Source: Staphylospora marina (GTDB lineage Bacteria > Bacillota > Bacilli > Thermoactinomycetales > Thermoactinomycetaceae). Taken from it: DNA of 64,000 nt. The stretch is from contig NZ_CP034118.1 in NCBI RefSeq assembly GCF_003856495.1, positions 1,530,001 to 1,594,000 on the forward strand, written 5' to 3'. The notes beneath the pieces were generated by a model. That model made no database searches. It was given only the letters and a program-made list of their open reading frames with translations, and was not told the origin of the DNA. Both the position numbers and the translations under genes were made by a program. Every line of letters starts with the position of its first letter. Position 1 is the stretch's first letter. Positions 1-8,346 of the stretch are shown here, one piece after another.

Positions 1-88
1 TGATCCGGCCCACCAGGAGGGCCGGCACCACGCGCGGAACGGCGGTCACCACCGCCATCCCCAGGATGACCCACATGATCTCGCTCAT
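1..88 (-). CDS. azlD: AzlD-family branched-chain amino-acid transport subunit, 5' part only
   Basis: The reading frame begins at an ATG that overlaps the azlC stop codon in an ATGA junction and runs off the window edge after about 29 residues. The visible N-terminus is hydrophobic, starting MSEIMWVILGMAVV and followed by a TAVPRVVPALL stretch, as expected for the first membrane segment of the small AzlD subunit. AzlD works with AzlC as a two-component exporter of branched-chain amino acids. The identification rests mainly on the coupled AzlC gene and the hydrophobic profile; the rest of the gene is outside the window. Confidence 0.7.
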   Translation of the reverse strand, partial: MSEIMWVILGMAVVTAVPRVVPALLVGRI

Positions 89-804
89 TCTCTTCCATCC
101 CCCCGTTTGAACAACCAAATTCCCGCCATCGCTCCGACCACGATGGAGAGCACCTTGGCCCATCCGGACGGAACCACACCGGCAAACAACGTGCTCAACA
201 ACATTCCCGCCACCGCCACCACTCCCCCGCGGGGATTCTCACGGGCGGCCGGTACAAGAAGCCCGATGAACATGGCATACAGGGCGATCACCATGCCGGA
301 GCTGACCGATTCGGGGATCACCTCCGCCAGCGCACCGCCCGCCCATGTCCCGAGCACCCAGGAAGCATGGGCCGTCACGAACAGACCGGCCAAATAACCT
401 TCCGTTCCGTCCCCTTTCCGGGCATCCCGACCTCCCAGCGACGCGATCGCGAACGTCTCGTCCGTGATCCCCAATGAAACGGGTATTCTCCACCGGGCTC
501 CGATCCCTTCAAACCGGTTCATCAACGCCAGGCTCATCACGAAATGGCGAAAATTGAGCACCAGGGTGGCGATCACGATCTCCAGCGCCGCCACATGGCC
601 GGTAAGCATCTGGACCGCCATGAACTGGCTGGCTCCCGCGTACACAAAGAAAGACATCGCCACGGCCTGCGGAATCGCCAGCCCTCCCTGGACCGCGATC
701 ATTCCGAAAGCCATGGCGATCGGCACATATCCCACCACGATCGGAACCGCCGCTTTCACTCCTTTGCCAAACCCATGCTTGTCCCATGCGGCAGCATGCA
801 ACAC
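85..804 (-). CDS. azlC: AzlC-family branched-chain amino-acid exporter large subunit
   Basis: This 239-residue protein is almost entirely hydrophobic, with about seven membrane segments. It carries the family-type stretch GVKAAVPIVVGYVPIAMAFG near the N-terminus and a following FVYAGASQFMAVQML segment typical of AzlC. With AzlD it is expected to export branched-chain amino acids or their analogues across the cytoplasmic membrane. Translation probably starts at a TTG preceded by a GAGAGGG ribosome-binding site, since no better ATG is nearby. The gene overlaps azlD by four bases, so the two are translationally coupled. The substrate is known only for a few family members, so it is not certain here. 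Confidence 0.85.
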   Translation of the reverse strand: MLHAAAWDKHGFGKGVKAAVPIVVGYVPIAMAFGMIAVQGGLAIPQAVAMSFFVYAGASQFMAVQMLTGHVAALEIVIATLVLNFRHFVMSLALMNRFEGIGARWRIPVSLGITDETFAIASLGGRDARKGDGTEGYLAGLFVTAHASWVLGTWAGGALAEVIPESVSSGMVIALYAMFIGLLVPAARENPRGGVVAVAGMLLSTLFAGVVPSGWAKVLSIVVGAMAGIWLFKRGDGRE

Positions 805-1086
805 GCATCCCTCTCTTTCTTCCGGAACATATTAGCAAAAGTATAAACCATTTGCCATCAATTCGGAAAACCATTTTTTTCAAAACAATCCGATCCGAAG
901 AAACATGATTTTCCCTGTTTCAGCGAAGCAGAGCCGGGCCATCGACCCCGGAGTCTCCTGACGGCTCCGGGCGGCCTGCCACGCTCATTGACAAGCCGGC
1001 CTTGTTTTTCTGAAAATGGACTCATCAACAAATCATCCGAATTCAAGCATTGCGGAAAAATTTTGCTCTGAAAGGGGAATTCGCCG

Positions 1087-2085
1087 ATGAGCACGCCCTC
1101 GACGTTTCGCGCCTGGGTCATCGACCGGAGCGAAGGAAAAAACGACGTGGAACTGAAAACGCTCACACCCGACGATCTTCCGCATGAAGGAGACGTCCTG
1201 GTCCGCGTCTTGTATTCGAGCCTCAACTACAAGGACGGGCTGGCCGTCACCGGCAAAGGAAAAATTTTGCGTCGCTACCCGATCGCTCCCGGCATCGATC
1301 TGGCCGGCGTGGTGGAGGAATCCTCCTCTCCCCGGTACAAACCCGGAGACAAGGTCATCCTGACCGGCTGGGAAACCGGAGAAACATACTGGGGCGGATA
1401 CAGCCAGTATGTCCGCGTCCGTTCGGAGACGTTGGTTCCGCTGCCCGACGGAATGTCCCCCAAACATGCCATGAGCATCGGAACAGCCGGACTGACGGCC
1501 ATGTTGTCGGTGATGGCCCTTGAAAAACACGGATTTGACAAAGAGCGGGAAGTGGTGGTGACCGGAGCCGGCGGCGGTGTGGGCAGCTTGTCTGTCATTC
1601 TGCTGAGCCGGACCGGATGCAAGGTGGTGGCCTCCACCGGTCGCCAAGAGTTGCACGACTGGTTGAAAGAATGCGGTGCCCAAGAAGTGATCGGCCGGGA
1701 AGAACTGTCCAGGGACGGCAATCCCTTGGAATCCGGCCGATGGGGAGGTGCCGTGGACACGGTCGGGGGCAAAACCCTTGCCGGCATCCTGCGCGGCGTG
1801 GCCTTGCACGGAACCGTCGCCGCCTGCGGACTGGCCGGCGGAGCCACCTTCACCACCACCGTGTTCCCGTTCATTTTGCGCGGAGTCAAGCTGATCGGCA
1901 TCGATTCCAACTATTGTCCGAACGACGTCCGGACGGAGGCATGGAACCGGCTTGGGGAACTGCTCGACGAACAGACGCTGGACAAACTGACCCAAGTCCG
2001 TCCCCTTTCCGAAGTGCCCGAACTCTCCGAAGAGATTCTGGCGGGACGCATTCGCGGCCGCGTGGTCATCGACGTTCAATCCTGA
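1087..2085 (+). CDS. YhdH/YhfP-family NADPH-dependent oxidoreductase (AcuI-like)
   Basis: A 332-residue medium-chain dehydrogenase/reductase. The N-terminal GroES-like domain contains SSLNYKDGLAVTGKGK, and the Rossmann domain carries GAGGGVG near residues 160-166. It lacks the zinc ligands of alcohol dehydrogenases, as in the quinone-reductase branch. The SLNYKD motif and overall length match the YhdH/YhfP family, whose characterised members reduce acryloyl-CoA or related enoyl substrates with NADPH. A GAAAGGGGAA ribosome-binding site precedes the ATG. It stands alone between divergent and convergent neighbours. The physiological substrate cannot be told from sequence. Confidence 0.88.
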   Translation: MSTPSTFRAWVIDRSEGKNDVELKTLTPDDLPHEGDVLVRVLYSSLNYKDGLAVTGKGKILRRYPIAPGIDLAGVVEESSSPRYKPGDKVILTGWETGETYWGGYSQYVRVRSETLVPLPDGMSPKHAMSIGTAGLTAMLSVMALEKHGFDKEREVVVTGAGGGVGSLSVILLSRTGCKVVASTGRQELHDWLKECGAQEVIGREELSRDGNPLESGRWGGAVDTVGGKTLAGILRGVALHGTVAACGLAGGATFTTTVFPFILRGVKLIGIDSNYCPNDVRTEAWNRLGELLDEQTLDKLTQVRPLSEVPELSEEILAGRIRGRVVIDVQS

Positions 2086-2112
2086 CCCGGGCCCGATGAA
2101 GCGAAGGCCGAT

Positions 2113-2319
2113 TCATCTCCACATGTCGGGCTCTCCGGGGACCGGCAGGTGCGGGTGACCCGGATACGGCGGTCGGGGTTCAACCGGATGAGGATTTCCC
2201 GGAACGTGCATCCAGGGTCCCATCCAGCCCCGCCACGGATCGACGGGAGCCCCGCATCCGTGCCAGTGCCCCGGAATCCAAGCCCAACGCCAATACGGAA
2301 AACAAAAGTATCCGTACAC
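2113..2319 (-). CDS. Small tryptophan/proline/histidine-rich protein, unknown function
   Basis: A 68-codon frame starting at GTG, eight bases after a GGGAGG ribosome-binding site, which is what makes it credible. The product is unusually rich in W, P, H and G, with WRWAWIPGHWHGCG near the start and PHPVEPRPPYPGHPHLPVP near the end. It has no membrane segment or signal peptide. I do not recognise it; the composition resembles small spore-coat or envelope-associated proteins of spore formers, but that is only a resemblance. It converges with the reductase gene upstream. Confidence 0.5.
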   Translation of the reverse strand: MYGYFCFPYWRWAWIPGHWHGCGAPVDPWRGWMGPWMHVPGNPHPVEPRPPYPGHPHLPVPGEPDMWR

Positions 2320-2647
2320 GTGTCATTCCTCCCTTTGCCAATCGTCGATGCCAGTTTATGACAGAAGGAACGTGAGGTTCCCGCCCAAAACGACACAATA
2401 CGGGTCACAAAACCGACCTTTTGTCACTCATCATGCCGAGCGAAGCGAAACAGACCGGGATTTTTGCGAAGGCCCCGTTGGCGGGCCTTTTTTTGATCTG
2501 CTGGACATGCGCGGTTTCGATTCGAGCTTCGCAAATGCACGACATCACATTGAATCGTCGTCTCGCGAAAATTTCCGAAAATACTTGACAAGCTCAAGAA
2601 GTAAGATGGAATTGCGGAATCCGTGATCAAGAAAGAGAGGCAAGAGA
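2320..2647. other. Intergenic region between divergent genes
   Basis: This 328-base stretch separates the small GTG-start gene from the metallophosphoesterase. It holds one clear hairpin terminator (2469-2490) and, near 2583, a TTGACA hexamer that could be a -35 element for the downstream gene. I see no convincing reading frame in it. Confidence 0.5.
2469..2490 (+). terminator. Rho-independent terminator
   Basis: The arms AAGGCCC and GGGCCTT, separated by a short loop, are followed by a run of T on the plus strand. It could end transcription from the reductase gene at 1087. Confidence 0.6.
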
Positions 2648-3784
2648 ATGAGCAAAGCAGGCACCGTTCTCGCGGTTGCGGTGATTTCGGCCCTTTACGC
2701 CGGGGTGAATGTTTATGTGGGGAGAAAACTGTTGGTATGGTTGAGGCTGTTGTTCCCGGACCTGAACGGAACGGCATTCACGATCATCTATGCTTGTTTC
2801 GCCTTGTCGTTTGTGACGGCAATCTTGCCGCTGCCCTCTTCCGTCAAAGGGATCATGAGCTGGACAGGCTCTTATTGGTTGGGGTTGTTTGTCTATCTGC
2901 TCCTGTTTTTTCTCGCGACGGATCTGATCCTTTTTCTCGGGAAGCTGTTGAAGATCATTCCCGTTCCCACTCCTTTGCATGTTCAATTCATTGCCGGTTT
3001 GATCGTGCTGCTGGCGACTGCGGGATTTGTCAGTTACGGACTTTATAACGCCAATCAGATCAAACACGTTTCATACGATATCCGCCTCAACAAATCCGCC
3101 GACATGAAAATCGTGCTGATCAGCGATCTGCACCTGGGAGCCGTCAACTCCGAAAAACGCCTTTCGGACATGGTGAAAAAAATCAACGCCCTCCAACCGG
3201 ATCTGGTGGCCATGGCCGGGGATATTTTCAATGATGACTATCACGCCATCAAAGATCCCGAAAGAGCGTCGGAGCTGCTCCGGAGCATCCAAACCAAATA
3301 CGGCGTGTATGCCTGTCTCGGAAATCACGACAGCGGAAAAACGTTTGACCAAATGGTCGGGTTTCTTGAGCGAAGCAACATCAAGCTGCTCAATGATGAC
3401 TCCGTCACCATCGATGACAAACTGGTCTTGTTCGGACGCGTCGATCCTTCACCGATCGGCGGTTTCGGCGGATTGAGCCGAAAAGAAATCAAAAACAAGA
3501 TCGCCGCCGTCAACCCGGAGTTGCCCATCGTGGTGATGGATCATACCCCGGCAAACCTTGAACAATACGGAAACGACGTCGACCTGATCCTTTCCGGCCA
3601 TACGCACAGGGGACAAATCTTCCCGTTCAACTTCGTGACAAATGCCATATTTGAAGTGGATTACGGTTATTATCGAAGGGGCGACGCCGGCCCTCACGTG
3701 ATCGTGACGTCGGGCGTCGGCACCTGGGGAATGCCGATGCGCGTCGGATCCAACAGTGAGATCGTCAGCATTCATTTGCACTGA
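2648..3784 (+). CDS. Membrane-anchored calcineurin-like metallophosphoesterase
   Basis: This 378-residue protein has four hydrophobic N-terminal segments (about residues 5-135) followed by a calcineurin-type phosphoesterase domain. The metal-binding motifs appear in order: SDLHLG near residue 158, GDIFNDD near 191, GNHDSG near 225, a later VMDHTP histidine, and GHTHRGQ near 317. The architecture matches YkuE/YpbG-type enzymes, some of which act on lipids at the membrane, with the catalytic domain following the membrane part. A purine-rich AAGAGAGGCAAGAG site precedes the ATG. Substrate unknown. A bidirectional terminator separates it from proS. Confidence 0.88.
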   Translation: MSKAGTVLAVAVISALYAGVNVYVGRKLLVWLRLLFPDLNGTAFTIIYACFALSFVTAILPLPSSVKGIMSWTGSYWLGLFVYLLLFFLATDLILFLGKLLKIIPVPTPLHVQFIAGLIVLLATAGFVSYGLYNANQIKHVSYDIRLNKSADMKIVLISDLHLGAVNSEKRLSDMVKKINALQPDLVAMAGDIFNDDYHAIKDPERASELLRSIQTKYGVYACLGNHDSGKTFDQMVGFLERSNIKLLNDDSVTIDDKLVLFGRVDPSPIGGFGGLSRKEIKNKIAAVNPELPIVVMDHTPANLEQYGNDVDLILSGHTHRGQIFPFNFVTNAIFEVDYGYYRRGDAGPHVIVTSGVGTWGMPMRVGSNSEIVSIHLH

Positions 3785-3840
3785 TCAGATGCAAATCATC
3801 AACACGGCAGCGGTTCCGCCGTGAAGACGGAAAAACAAGA

Positions 3841-3875
3841 AAAACCGGCCTCCATTTCAATAAGAGGCCGGTTTT
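3841..3875. terminator. Bidirectional rho-independent terminator
   Basis: A 12-bp perfect stem, AAAACCGGCCTC with GAGGCCGGTTTT, sits between convergent genes and has A-rich and T-rich flanks, so it can serve both the phosphoesterase and proS. Confidence 0.85.
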
Positions 3876-3883
3876 CTCATGCA

Positions 3884-5317
3884 TCAATACGATTTGGCAA
3901 ACCAGACGGAGTGCTTCGCTTCCTTTCCGCACGTCACGCAGCGGCTCATGACTTCCGGCGGATCGAACGGAATGTTGCGGCTGGTCGCACCGCACGCCTG
4001 CTTGACTTCGGCTTCGCATCCCGCGTCCCCGCACCAGCCGGCGAGCACGAAGCCCCGTTTCTCCGAGATGACCCGGGACAGCTCGTCCAGCGTCTCGGCC
4101 CGATGGGAGTTTTCTTCCATGAACGCCTTGGCTTTGCGGAACATGTTTTTCTGGATTTCCTCCAGCAAGCCGGAAAGATGCCCGGCCAGTCCTTCCATCG
4201 CCGCCTCCGACTTCTCCATCGTATCCCGACGGGCAAGCACCACCTGTCCCTTGTCCAAATCGCGGGGCCCCAGTTCGATCCTGACCGGAATTCCCTTGAG
4301 CTCGTATTCGTTGAATTTCCAACCCGGGCTGTATTGCTCCCTGGCATCCAGTTTCACGCGGATGCCGGCCGCGCGGAGTTCGCCTTCCAACTTCCGGCAA
4401 GCTTCCACCACCCGCTCCCGCTCTTGTTTCGGACCGACGGGAATGATCACGGCCTGAACCGGGGCGATCCGCGGCGGAATCACCAATCCGTGGTCGTCGC
4501 CGTGCACCATGATCAGCGCTCCGATCATCCGGGTGCTCAATCCCCACGAGGTGGTATGTACGTATTCCAGATTATTGTTGTGGTCGGCAAACTTGATGTC
4601 AAAGCTCTTGGCAAAGTTTTGCCCCATGAAATGGGACGTTCCCGCTTGCAGGGCTTTTCCGTCCTTCATCATGGCTTCGATGGAAAACGTTTGCACCGCT
4701 CCGGCAAATTTTTCGGACGGCGTCTTTTCGCCGCGGATCACCGGAATAGCGAGCACGTCTTCGGCGAACGTGGCATAGATCTCCAGCATCCGGGCCACTT
4801 CTTCCCGCGCTTCTTCCTCCGTGGCGTGGGCCGTGTGTCCTTCCTGCCACAGGAACTCGCTGGTGCGCAGGAACGGAAGCGTCCGCTTTTCCCAACGAAC
4901 CACGCTGCACCACTGGTTGATCAAAAGCGGCAAATCCCGGTGCGACTGGATCCAGCGGGAGAACATGTGCCCGATGATCGTTTCGGAGGTCGGTCTGACG
5001 GCCAACCGTTCTTCCAGCTTTTCACCGCCTGCTTCCGTCACCCAGGGCAATTCGGGGTTGAAGCCTTCCACGTGCTCTTTTTCCTTCTCAAAGAAGCTTT
5101 CCGGAATGAACAGCGGAAAATATGCGTTTTCATGCCCCGTTTCCTTGAACCGCGCATCCAGTTCCTTTTGCATGGCTTCCCACAGGGCATAACCGGCCGG
5201 TTTGAACACGATGCACCCGCGCACAGGTGCGTAATCCATCAGATCGGCCTTTCGAATCACGTCAATATACCAACCTGAAAAATCCTCGCTCTGGGGGATC
5301 AATCTTTTCTCTGCCAT
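3884..5317 (-). CDS. proS: Prolyl-tRNA synthetase, short (archaeal/eukaryal-like) type
   Basis: A class II synthetase of 477 residues that charges tRNA-Pro with proline. It lacks the editing insertion of the long bacterial ProS (about 570 residues) and has the C-terminal extension with CxxC-type cysteines (CVTCGKEAKHSVWFAKSY end) of the ProS type 3 family. The core shows RPTSETIIGHMFSRWI (motif 2 region) and RMIGALIMVHGDDHGLVIPP. I chose the ATG giving MAEKRLIPQ because it follows a GAAAGGTGTG ribosome-binding site; a longer in-frame start lies 24 bases upstream. No T-box leader is evident upstream. Confidence 0.95.
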   Translation of the reverse strand: MAEKRLIPQSEDFSGWYIDVIRKADLMDYAPVRGCIVFKPAGYALWEAMQKELDARFKETGHENAYFPLFIPESFFEKEKEHVEGFNPELPWVTEAGGEKLEERLAVRPTSETIIGHMFSRWIQSHRDLPLLINQWCSVVRWEKRTLPFLRTSEFLWQEGHTAHATEEEAREEVARMLEIYATFAEDVLAIPVIRGEKTPSEKFAGAVQTFSIEAMMKDGKALQAGTSHFMGQNFAKSFDIKFADHNNNLEYVHTTSWGLSTRMIGALIMVHGDDHGLVIPPRIAPVQAVIIPVGPKQERERVVEACRKLEGELRAAGIRVKLDAREQYSPGWKFNEYELKGIPVRIELGPRDLDKGQVVLARRDTMEKSEAAMEGLAGHLSGLLEEIQKNMFRKAKAFMEENSHRAETLDELSRVISEKRGFVLAGWCGDAGCEAEVKQACGATSRNIPFDPPEVMSRCVTCGKEAKHSVWFAKSY

Positions 5318-5397
5318 TCTGACACACCTTTCGCCAAGCATTATTCAAAAATTATACAATGACTCTCCCCAAGTTTGCCAGCCCCGTGAAACAAGAA

Positions 5398-5426
5398 GCG
5401 TGTGCCTTCCTCCCGAAGACACACGC
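5398..5426 (-). terminator. Probable terminator of the amidase gene
   Basis: Arms GCGTGTG and CACACGC are followed on the minus strand by TTCTTGTTT. The position, about 80 bases past the amidase stop, fits. Confidence 0.5.
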
Positions 5427-5506
5427 CGAAACGGATTTCAAATCCGTCATACACCGGTCCCGATTTGCCCTGGACTCAACGGGCATGACGCTGAACCTCT
5501 CATGAA

Positions 5507-6226
5507 TCAACGTTTTCGAATGATGATTTCCGTAACTCCCTTTTTCACCGCTTCCTCCACGGCCGCAGCCACCTTGTGTTCATAAGCGGTGTCCACCACC
5601 ACTTTTCCGTCCACGATGACCCGGTACATCGGTTTCGGCGGCGAAGGCGGCTTCTCAGGAACATACTTGACGCCGAAATAGGCACAGATGCCTTTGGCCG
5701 TCGCCACGGCAAACGCTTTTTGGACTTTCGGATCGAGCATCTGCGCGGCTTCACTCAGCCCCGGATCATCCATGAATCCGAACTCGATCAAGACCGCCGG
5801 CATTTTGGTTTCTCTCAAGACCTGAAAATTGGCCGACTTCACCCCGCGGTCTTTTCGCGGCACACCGGATGCCAACAATTCCTTGTGAATGAGCTTCGCC
5901 GCCCGCTCCCCCTCACGGCTTCCCGGATAATGATAGGTCTCGATCCCCTGGCCTCCGCCGGCATTGTAATGACAGGATACATACAAATGCGCGCCGGCGT
6001 CGTTGGCCCTTTTCGTACGTGTCGACAGCGGGGTGTCCTCGTCCGTCGGGGCCACGAGGAGCGTCCGGAAACCGCACCTTTTGAGTTCGACGTCCAACAG
6101 CTTCACCAATTGGCGGTTGAACTCGTTCTCTTTGATCACCCGTCCTCCCAACTGCGGAATCGGCTTCGTCCGCTTTCCGGCGGTTTGCATGCCGTGTCCG
6201 TCGTCGAGCGCAACCAGATACGTCAT
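5507..6226 (-). CDS. N-acetylmuramoyl-L-alanine amidase (Amidase_3 family)
   Basis: A 239-residue zinc amidase that cleaves the bond between MurNAc and L-Ala in peptidoglycan. The zinc ligands and catalytic residues are visible in order: LDDGHG (His 10), KENEFN (Glu near 43), SCHYNAGGG (second His) and LIEFGFMDD (catalytic Glu). After the catalytic domain comes a proline-rich linker (PEKPPSPPKP) and a short C-terminal alpha/beta repeat ending in EIIIRKR, probably a wall-binding domain. There is no signal peptide, as in sporulation or phage-type CwlC/CwlV lysins that act on the mother-cell wall or exit by lysis. Confidence 0.9.
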   Translation of the reverse strand: MTYLVALDDGHGMQTAGKRTKPIPQLGGRVIKENEFNRQLVKLLDVELKRCGFRTLLVAPTDEDTPLSTRTKRANDAGAHLYVSCHYNAGGGQGIETYHYPGSREGERAAKLIHKELLASGVPRKDRGVKSANFQVLRETKMPAVLIEFGFMDDPGLSEAAQMLDPKVQKAFAVATAKGICAYFGVKYVPEKPPSPPKPMYRVIVDGKVVVDTAYEHKVAAAVEEAVKKGVTEIIIRKR

Positions 6227-6454
6227 CCGTCATCTCCTCCTTTCCGTCCAATTATGATATTCCACAACACTCATAAACGAATGTGCGAACATTATATAAA
6301 ATTAGTTTATTTTTGAATAAAAAATCAAAACCCGGGAACGCTCAGCGGCATGGCCGAAACGTTCCACCTGGTTTGTTTTGTTTGTTGAAAATTTGCCGAC
6401 TGTTGGTTATCATTGCAATTGTAAAAAACAGTCCCTCGGTTTGTTGTTCCCCAC

Positions 6455-6491
6455 AGGCACCCCGTGTTCCATCATCCGGCGCGGGGTGCCT
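6455..6491 (+). other. Hairpin in the leader of the ABM-domain gene
   Basis: Ten-base arms AGGCACCCCG and CGGGGTGCCT lie about 25 bases ahead of the ABM-domain start codon. No T run follows, so it is more likely an mRNA leader structure than a terminator. Function unknown. Confidence 0.4.
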
Positions 6492-6516
6492 GCATGTTTG
6501 GAAAGGAGAGATTCTC

Positions 6517-6855
6517 ATGTCCTTCGCCCGCACACCGAAGCCTCCTTACTATGCCGTGATTTTCACGTCGCTTCGAACCGGAAAAGAGGCGGAAGAATAC
6601 GCCCGTACTGCGGAACACATGGTACAGCTCGCGAAGCAACAGCCCGGCTTTCTGGGAGTCGAAAGCGTGCGCGATCCAAACGGATTCGGTATCACCGTCT
6701 CGTACTGGGAATCGGAAGAAGCCATTCGCCGCTGGAGAGAACACGCCGAACACACACTGGCCCGGGAAAAAGGCCGTTCCGATTGGTATGAACGCTTTTT
6801 CACCCGGGTGTGCCGGGTGGAGCGGGCGTACGAATTCACTGCCGGGAACGAATGA
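6517..6855 (+). CDS. Antibiotic biosynthesis monooxygenase (ABM) domain protein
   Basis: A 112-residue single-domain protein of the dimeric alpha/beta-barrel (ferredoxin-like) ABM fold. It has YYAVIFTSLRTG at the first strand and the typical QQPGFLGVESVRDPNGFGI and YWESEEAIRRWREHAEH stretches. Members include quinol oxygenases and haem-degrading enzymes; the exact reaction here is unknown. The start was set at the ATG following GAAAGGAGAG; the frame is open for 78 codons upstream but without a matching site. It is monocistronic, with an AT-rich promoter region upstream. Confidence 0.85.
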   Translation: MSFARTPKPPYYAVIFTSLRTGKEAEEYARTAEHMVQLAKQQPGFLGVESVRDPNGFGITVSYWESEEAIRRWREHAEHTLAREKGRSDWYERFFTRVCRVERAYEFTAGNE

Positions 6856-6960
6856 CCCGTTCAACCCCAACAAGCCGCACGCGTACGCGGCAAACGGACG
6901 CGATGTCCGGACATCCCCCTCTTCCGTTTTGGCCACCATCATCCCTGAGGGGCTCCCGCG

Positions 6961-6992
6961 AAAAAAGCCTCCTTCCCCAATCGGAAGGAGGC
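6961..6992 (-). terminator. Rho-independent terminator of the lipoprotein gene
   Basis: Arms GCCTCCTTCC and GGAAGGAGGC form a perfect stem, followed on the minus strand by six T residues. Confidence 0.8.
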
Positions 6993-7045
6993 CTGAATCT
7001 TTTTGATGAAGCTTGCCGACGGTTTTACTCTCGATGATTGTCGGC

Positions 7046-7720
7046 TTACTCCCCGCTGTATTGTTTGATTTCAGCAATCACGTCGCCGGAGGCTCTTCCG
7101 GAAACATGGTCCTCAAAGTCAAATCCTTCGCTGTATATGTGATAGATCTTTCCTTGTTCATCAACCGCCTCGACCTTCTCATTCTCCTTCGGCAATTTGA
7201 GATGCGCCCGATCGTCTTTGTCGATCACGATTTGATAAGGATGCATGGCGATGGAATACCCTTTGCTGAACGGGTCTTTTTTCAAAAACAAAATGACTTT
7301 TCGCGAAAGGTCAGGCTCAAAATACGGACCTTTCCTGATCGTCAACTTGATGGGATTGCCGTTTTCGTCTTTCAGCCCATCGATCTGCTCGGAATAAGGC
7401 AGATTGACTTCGATGTGTTCAGGGACATTTCCTTTGAGGACTTGTTCGATCTTGAAATCATACACTTTCACTTCACTGTACAAATCGGGATGTTCCTGAC
7501 CGGGATCGTTCACGTTTCCGGCTCCGTTGTATGAATAAAGGTGCTTCCCATACGACCCCACCACAATCACTTCCGCGTTGGAAGTCAATGCGTTCAGATC
7601 TTTGCCGACAACGTATTCAGCCGACAAGTGCAAGGGAGTCGCTTCCTTTTCCCCGGCACATCCGGCCAGAAACACAACACCGAGCACCCATGTCATGACC
7701 ATCAGCGAGATCCTCTTCAT
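7046..7720 (-). CDS. Secreted lipoprotein of unknown function
   Basis: A 224-residue protein that starts MKRISLMVMTWVLGVVFLAGC, a type II signal peptide with the lipobox LAGC, so it should be lipid-anchored outside the membrane. The mature part contains a predicted beta-rich domain with NAEVIVVGSYG and KVYDFKIEQVLKGNVPEHIEVNLP, the pattern of small extracellular proteins that carry a strand-rich secreted domain. Start chosen at the ATG after GGGAAGGGAG; the longer open frame upstream would bury the signal peptide. No enzymatic motif is visible. Confidence 0.75.
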   Translation of the reverse strand: MKRISLMVMTWVLGVVFLAGCAGEKEATPLHLSAEYVVGKDLNALTSNAEVIVVGSYGKHLYSYNGAGNVNDPGQEHPDLYSEVKVYDFKIEQVLKGNVPEHIEVNLPYSEQIDGLKDENGNPIKLTIRKGPYFEPDLSRKVILFLKKDPFSKGYSIAMHPYQIVIDKDDRAHLKLPKENEKVEAVDEQGKIYHIYSEGFDFEDHVSGRASGDVIAEIKQYSGE

Positions 7721-7840
7721 TTTTTCGCTCCCTTCCCCCATTGCGGAACCTTCCTCACTCAACCCTGTTGACGTGAAAAGTGCACTTTTGGATGCAACGT
7801 TCGTCCCACCGTCACCCATCCGTAAAGACCATTCGGAACA

Positions 7841-7867
7841 AAAAAACAGATGCTTCGGAAGCATCTG
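7841..7867 (-). terminator. Probable original terminator of comM, now behind the truncated copy
   Basis: The perfect stem CAGATGCTTCNGAAGCATCTG is followed on the minus strand by seven T residues. It lies about 150 bases past the end of the comM fragment at 8016, in host-like DNA, so it most likely terminated comM before the island was inserted. Confidence 0.65.
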
Positions 7868-8015
7868 CATAAACGGATTCATCTTCACGACTTCCCGGTA
7901 CAAAATCCCGCATCCTCATTTCGGGAATCATGAAACCGAAAGCCGCCACCGGTGTTTCCGGTCTTTACTGACCGGTTTGCGTCTTTTCACGTTCCGAATG
8001 ATGCTTCGGCTGACG

Positions 8016-8220
8016 TCATTCCCAAAACTTCCTGTCCAGCGCCCGATACTGAATCGCCTCGGCCACATGCTCTTCGCGGATCTTCTCCTCTTCATCCAGA
8101 TCCGCGATGGTACGCGCCACTTTGAGAATCCGGTCATGGGCGCGGGCGCTCAGGCCGAGAGAATCAAAGGCGGTTTTCAGCAATTTGCGGGAATCGTCAT
8201 CCAAAGCGCAGTGACGGCGG
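8016..8220 (-). pseudogene. comM: Detached 3' fragment of comM (last 68 codons)
   Basis: This fragment encodes the C-terminal end of the ComM/YifB Mg-chelatase-like ATPase, finishing ...[15 protein letters not shown] and a TGA stop. It is identical to the end of the intact gene at 17712-19238 except for one base (G at 8139, C at 17835). It has no start or ATPase core, so it is not functional. It marks the left boundary of the AT-rich island and retains what looks like the original downstream DNA, including a terminator at 7841-7867. Confidence 0.93.
8016..8220 (+). repeat. Left direct repeat of the island (comM 3' end)
   Basis: A 205-bp segment repeated in the same orientation at 17712-17916 with a single mismatch. 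The flanking bases diverge at once on both sides (8015 versus 17711; 8221 versus 17917). The two copies bracket about 9.5 kb of foreign-looking DNA. Confidence 0.95.
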
Positions 8221-8253
8221 CAAAAAAGTAAACCTCATTGCTTAATTAGGTTC

Positions 8254-8282
8254 TTGACAGACTAAATACTATAGTGTAGTCT
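8254..8282 (+). promoter_or_regulatory. Promoter and candidate MarR operator of the plus-strand island operon
   Basis: A TTGACA -35 hexamer (8254-8259) is overlapped by an inverted repeat AGACTA ... TAGTCT (8259-8264 and 8277-8282) with a smaller palindrome ACTATAGT inside. The dyad covers the spacer where polymerase would bind, about 65 bases ahead of the MarR-type gene, so autoregulation by that protein is likely. Confidence 0.55.
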
Positions 8283-8346
8283 TAAGTTAACCAATTACTT
8301 GCAAAATGCAAATAATCAGACAAGCGGACTTTGAGGTGTTAAGGTC

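Noticed and set aside
3821..5278. 485-codon plus-strand frame opposite proS
   Set aside because: An antisense shadow of a GC-rich gene; no recognisable protein features and no start signals.
6400..6425. Possible Fur box ahead of the ABM-domain gene
   Set aside because: TGGTTATCATTGCAA matches the Fur consensus at too few positions to support a call.
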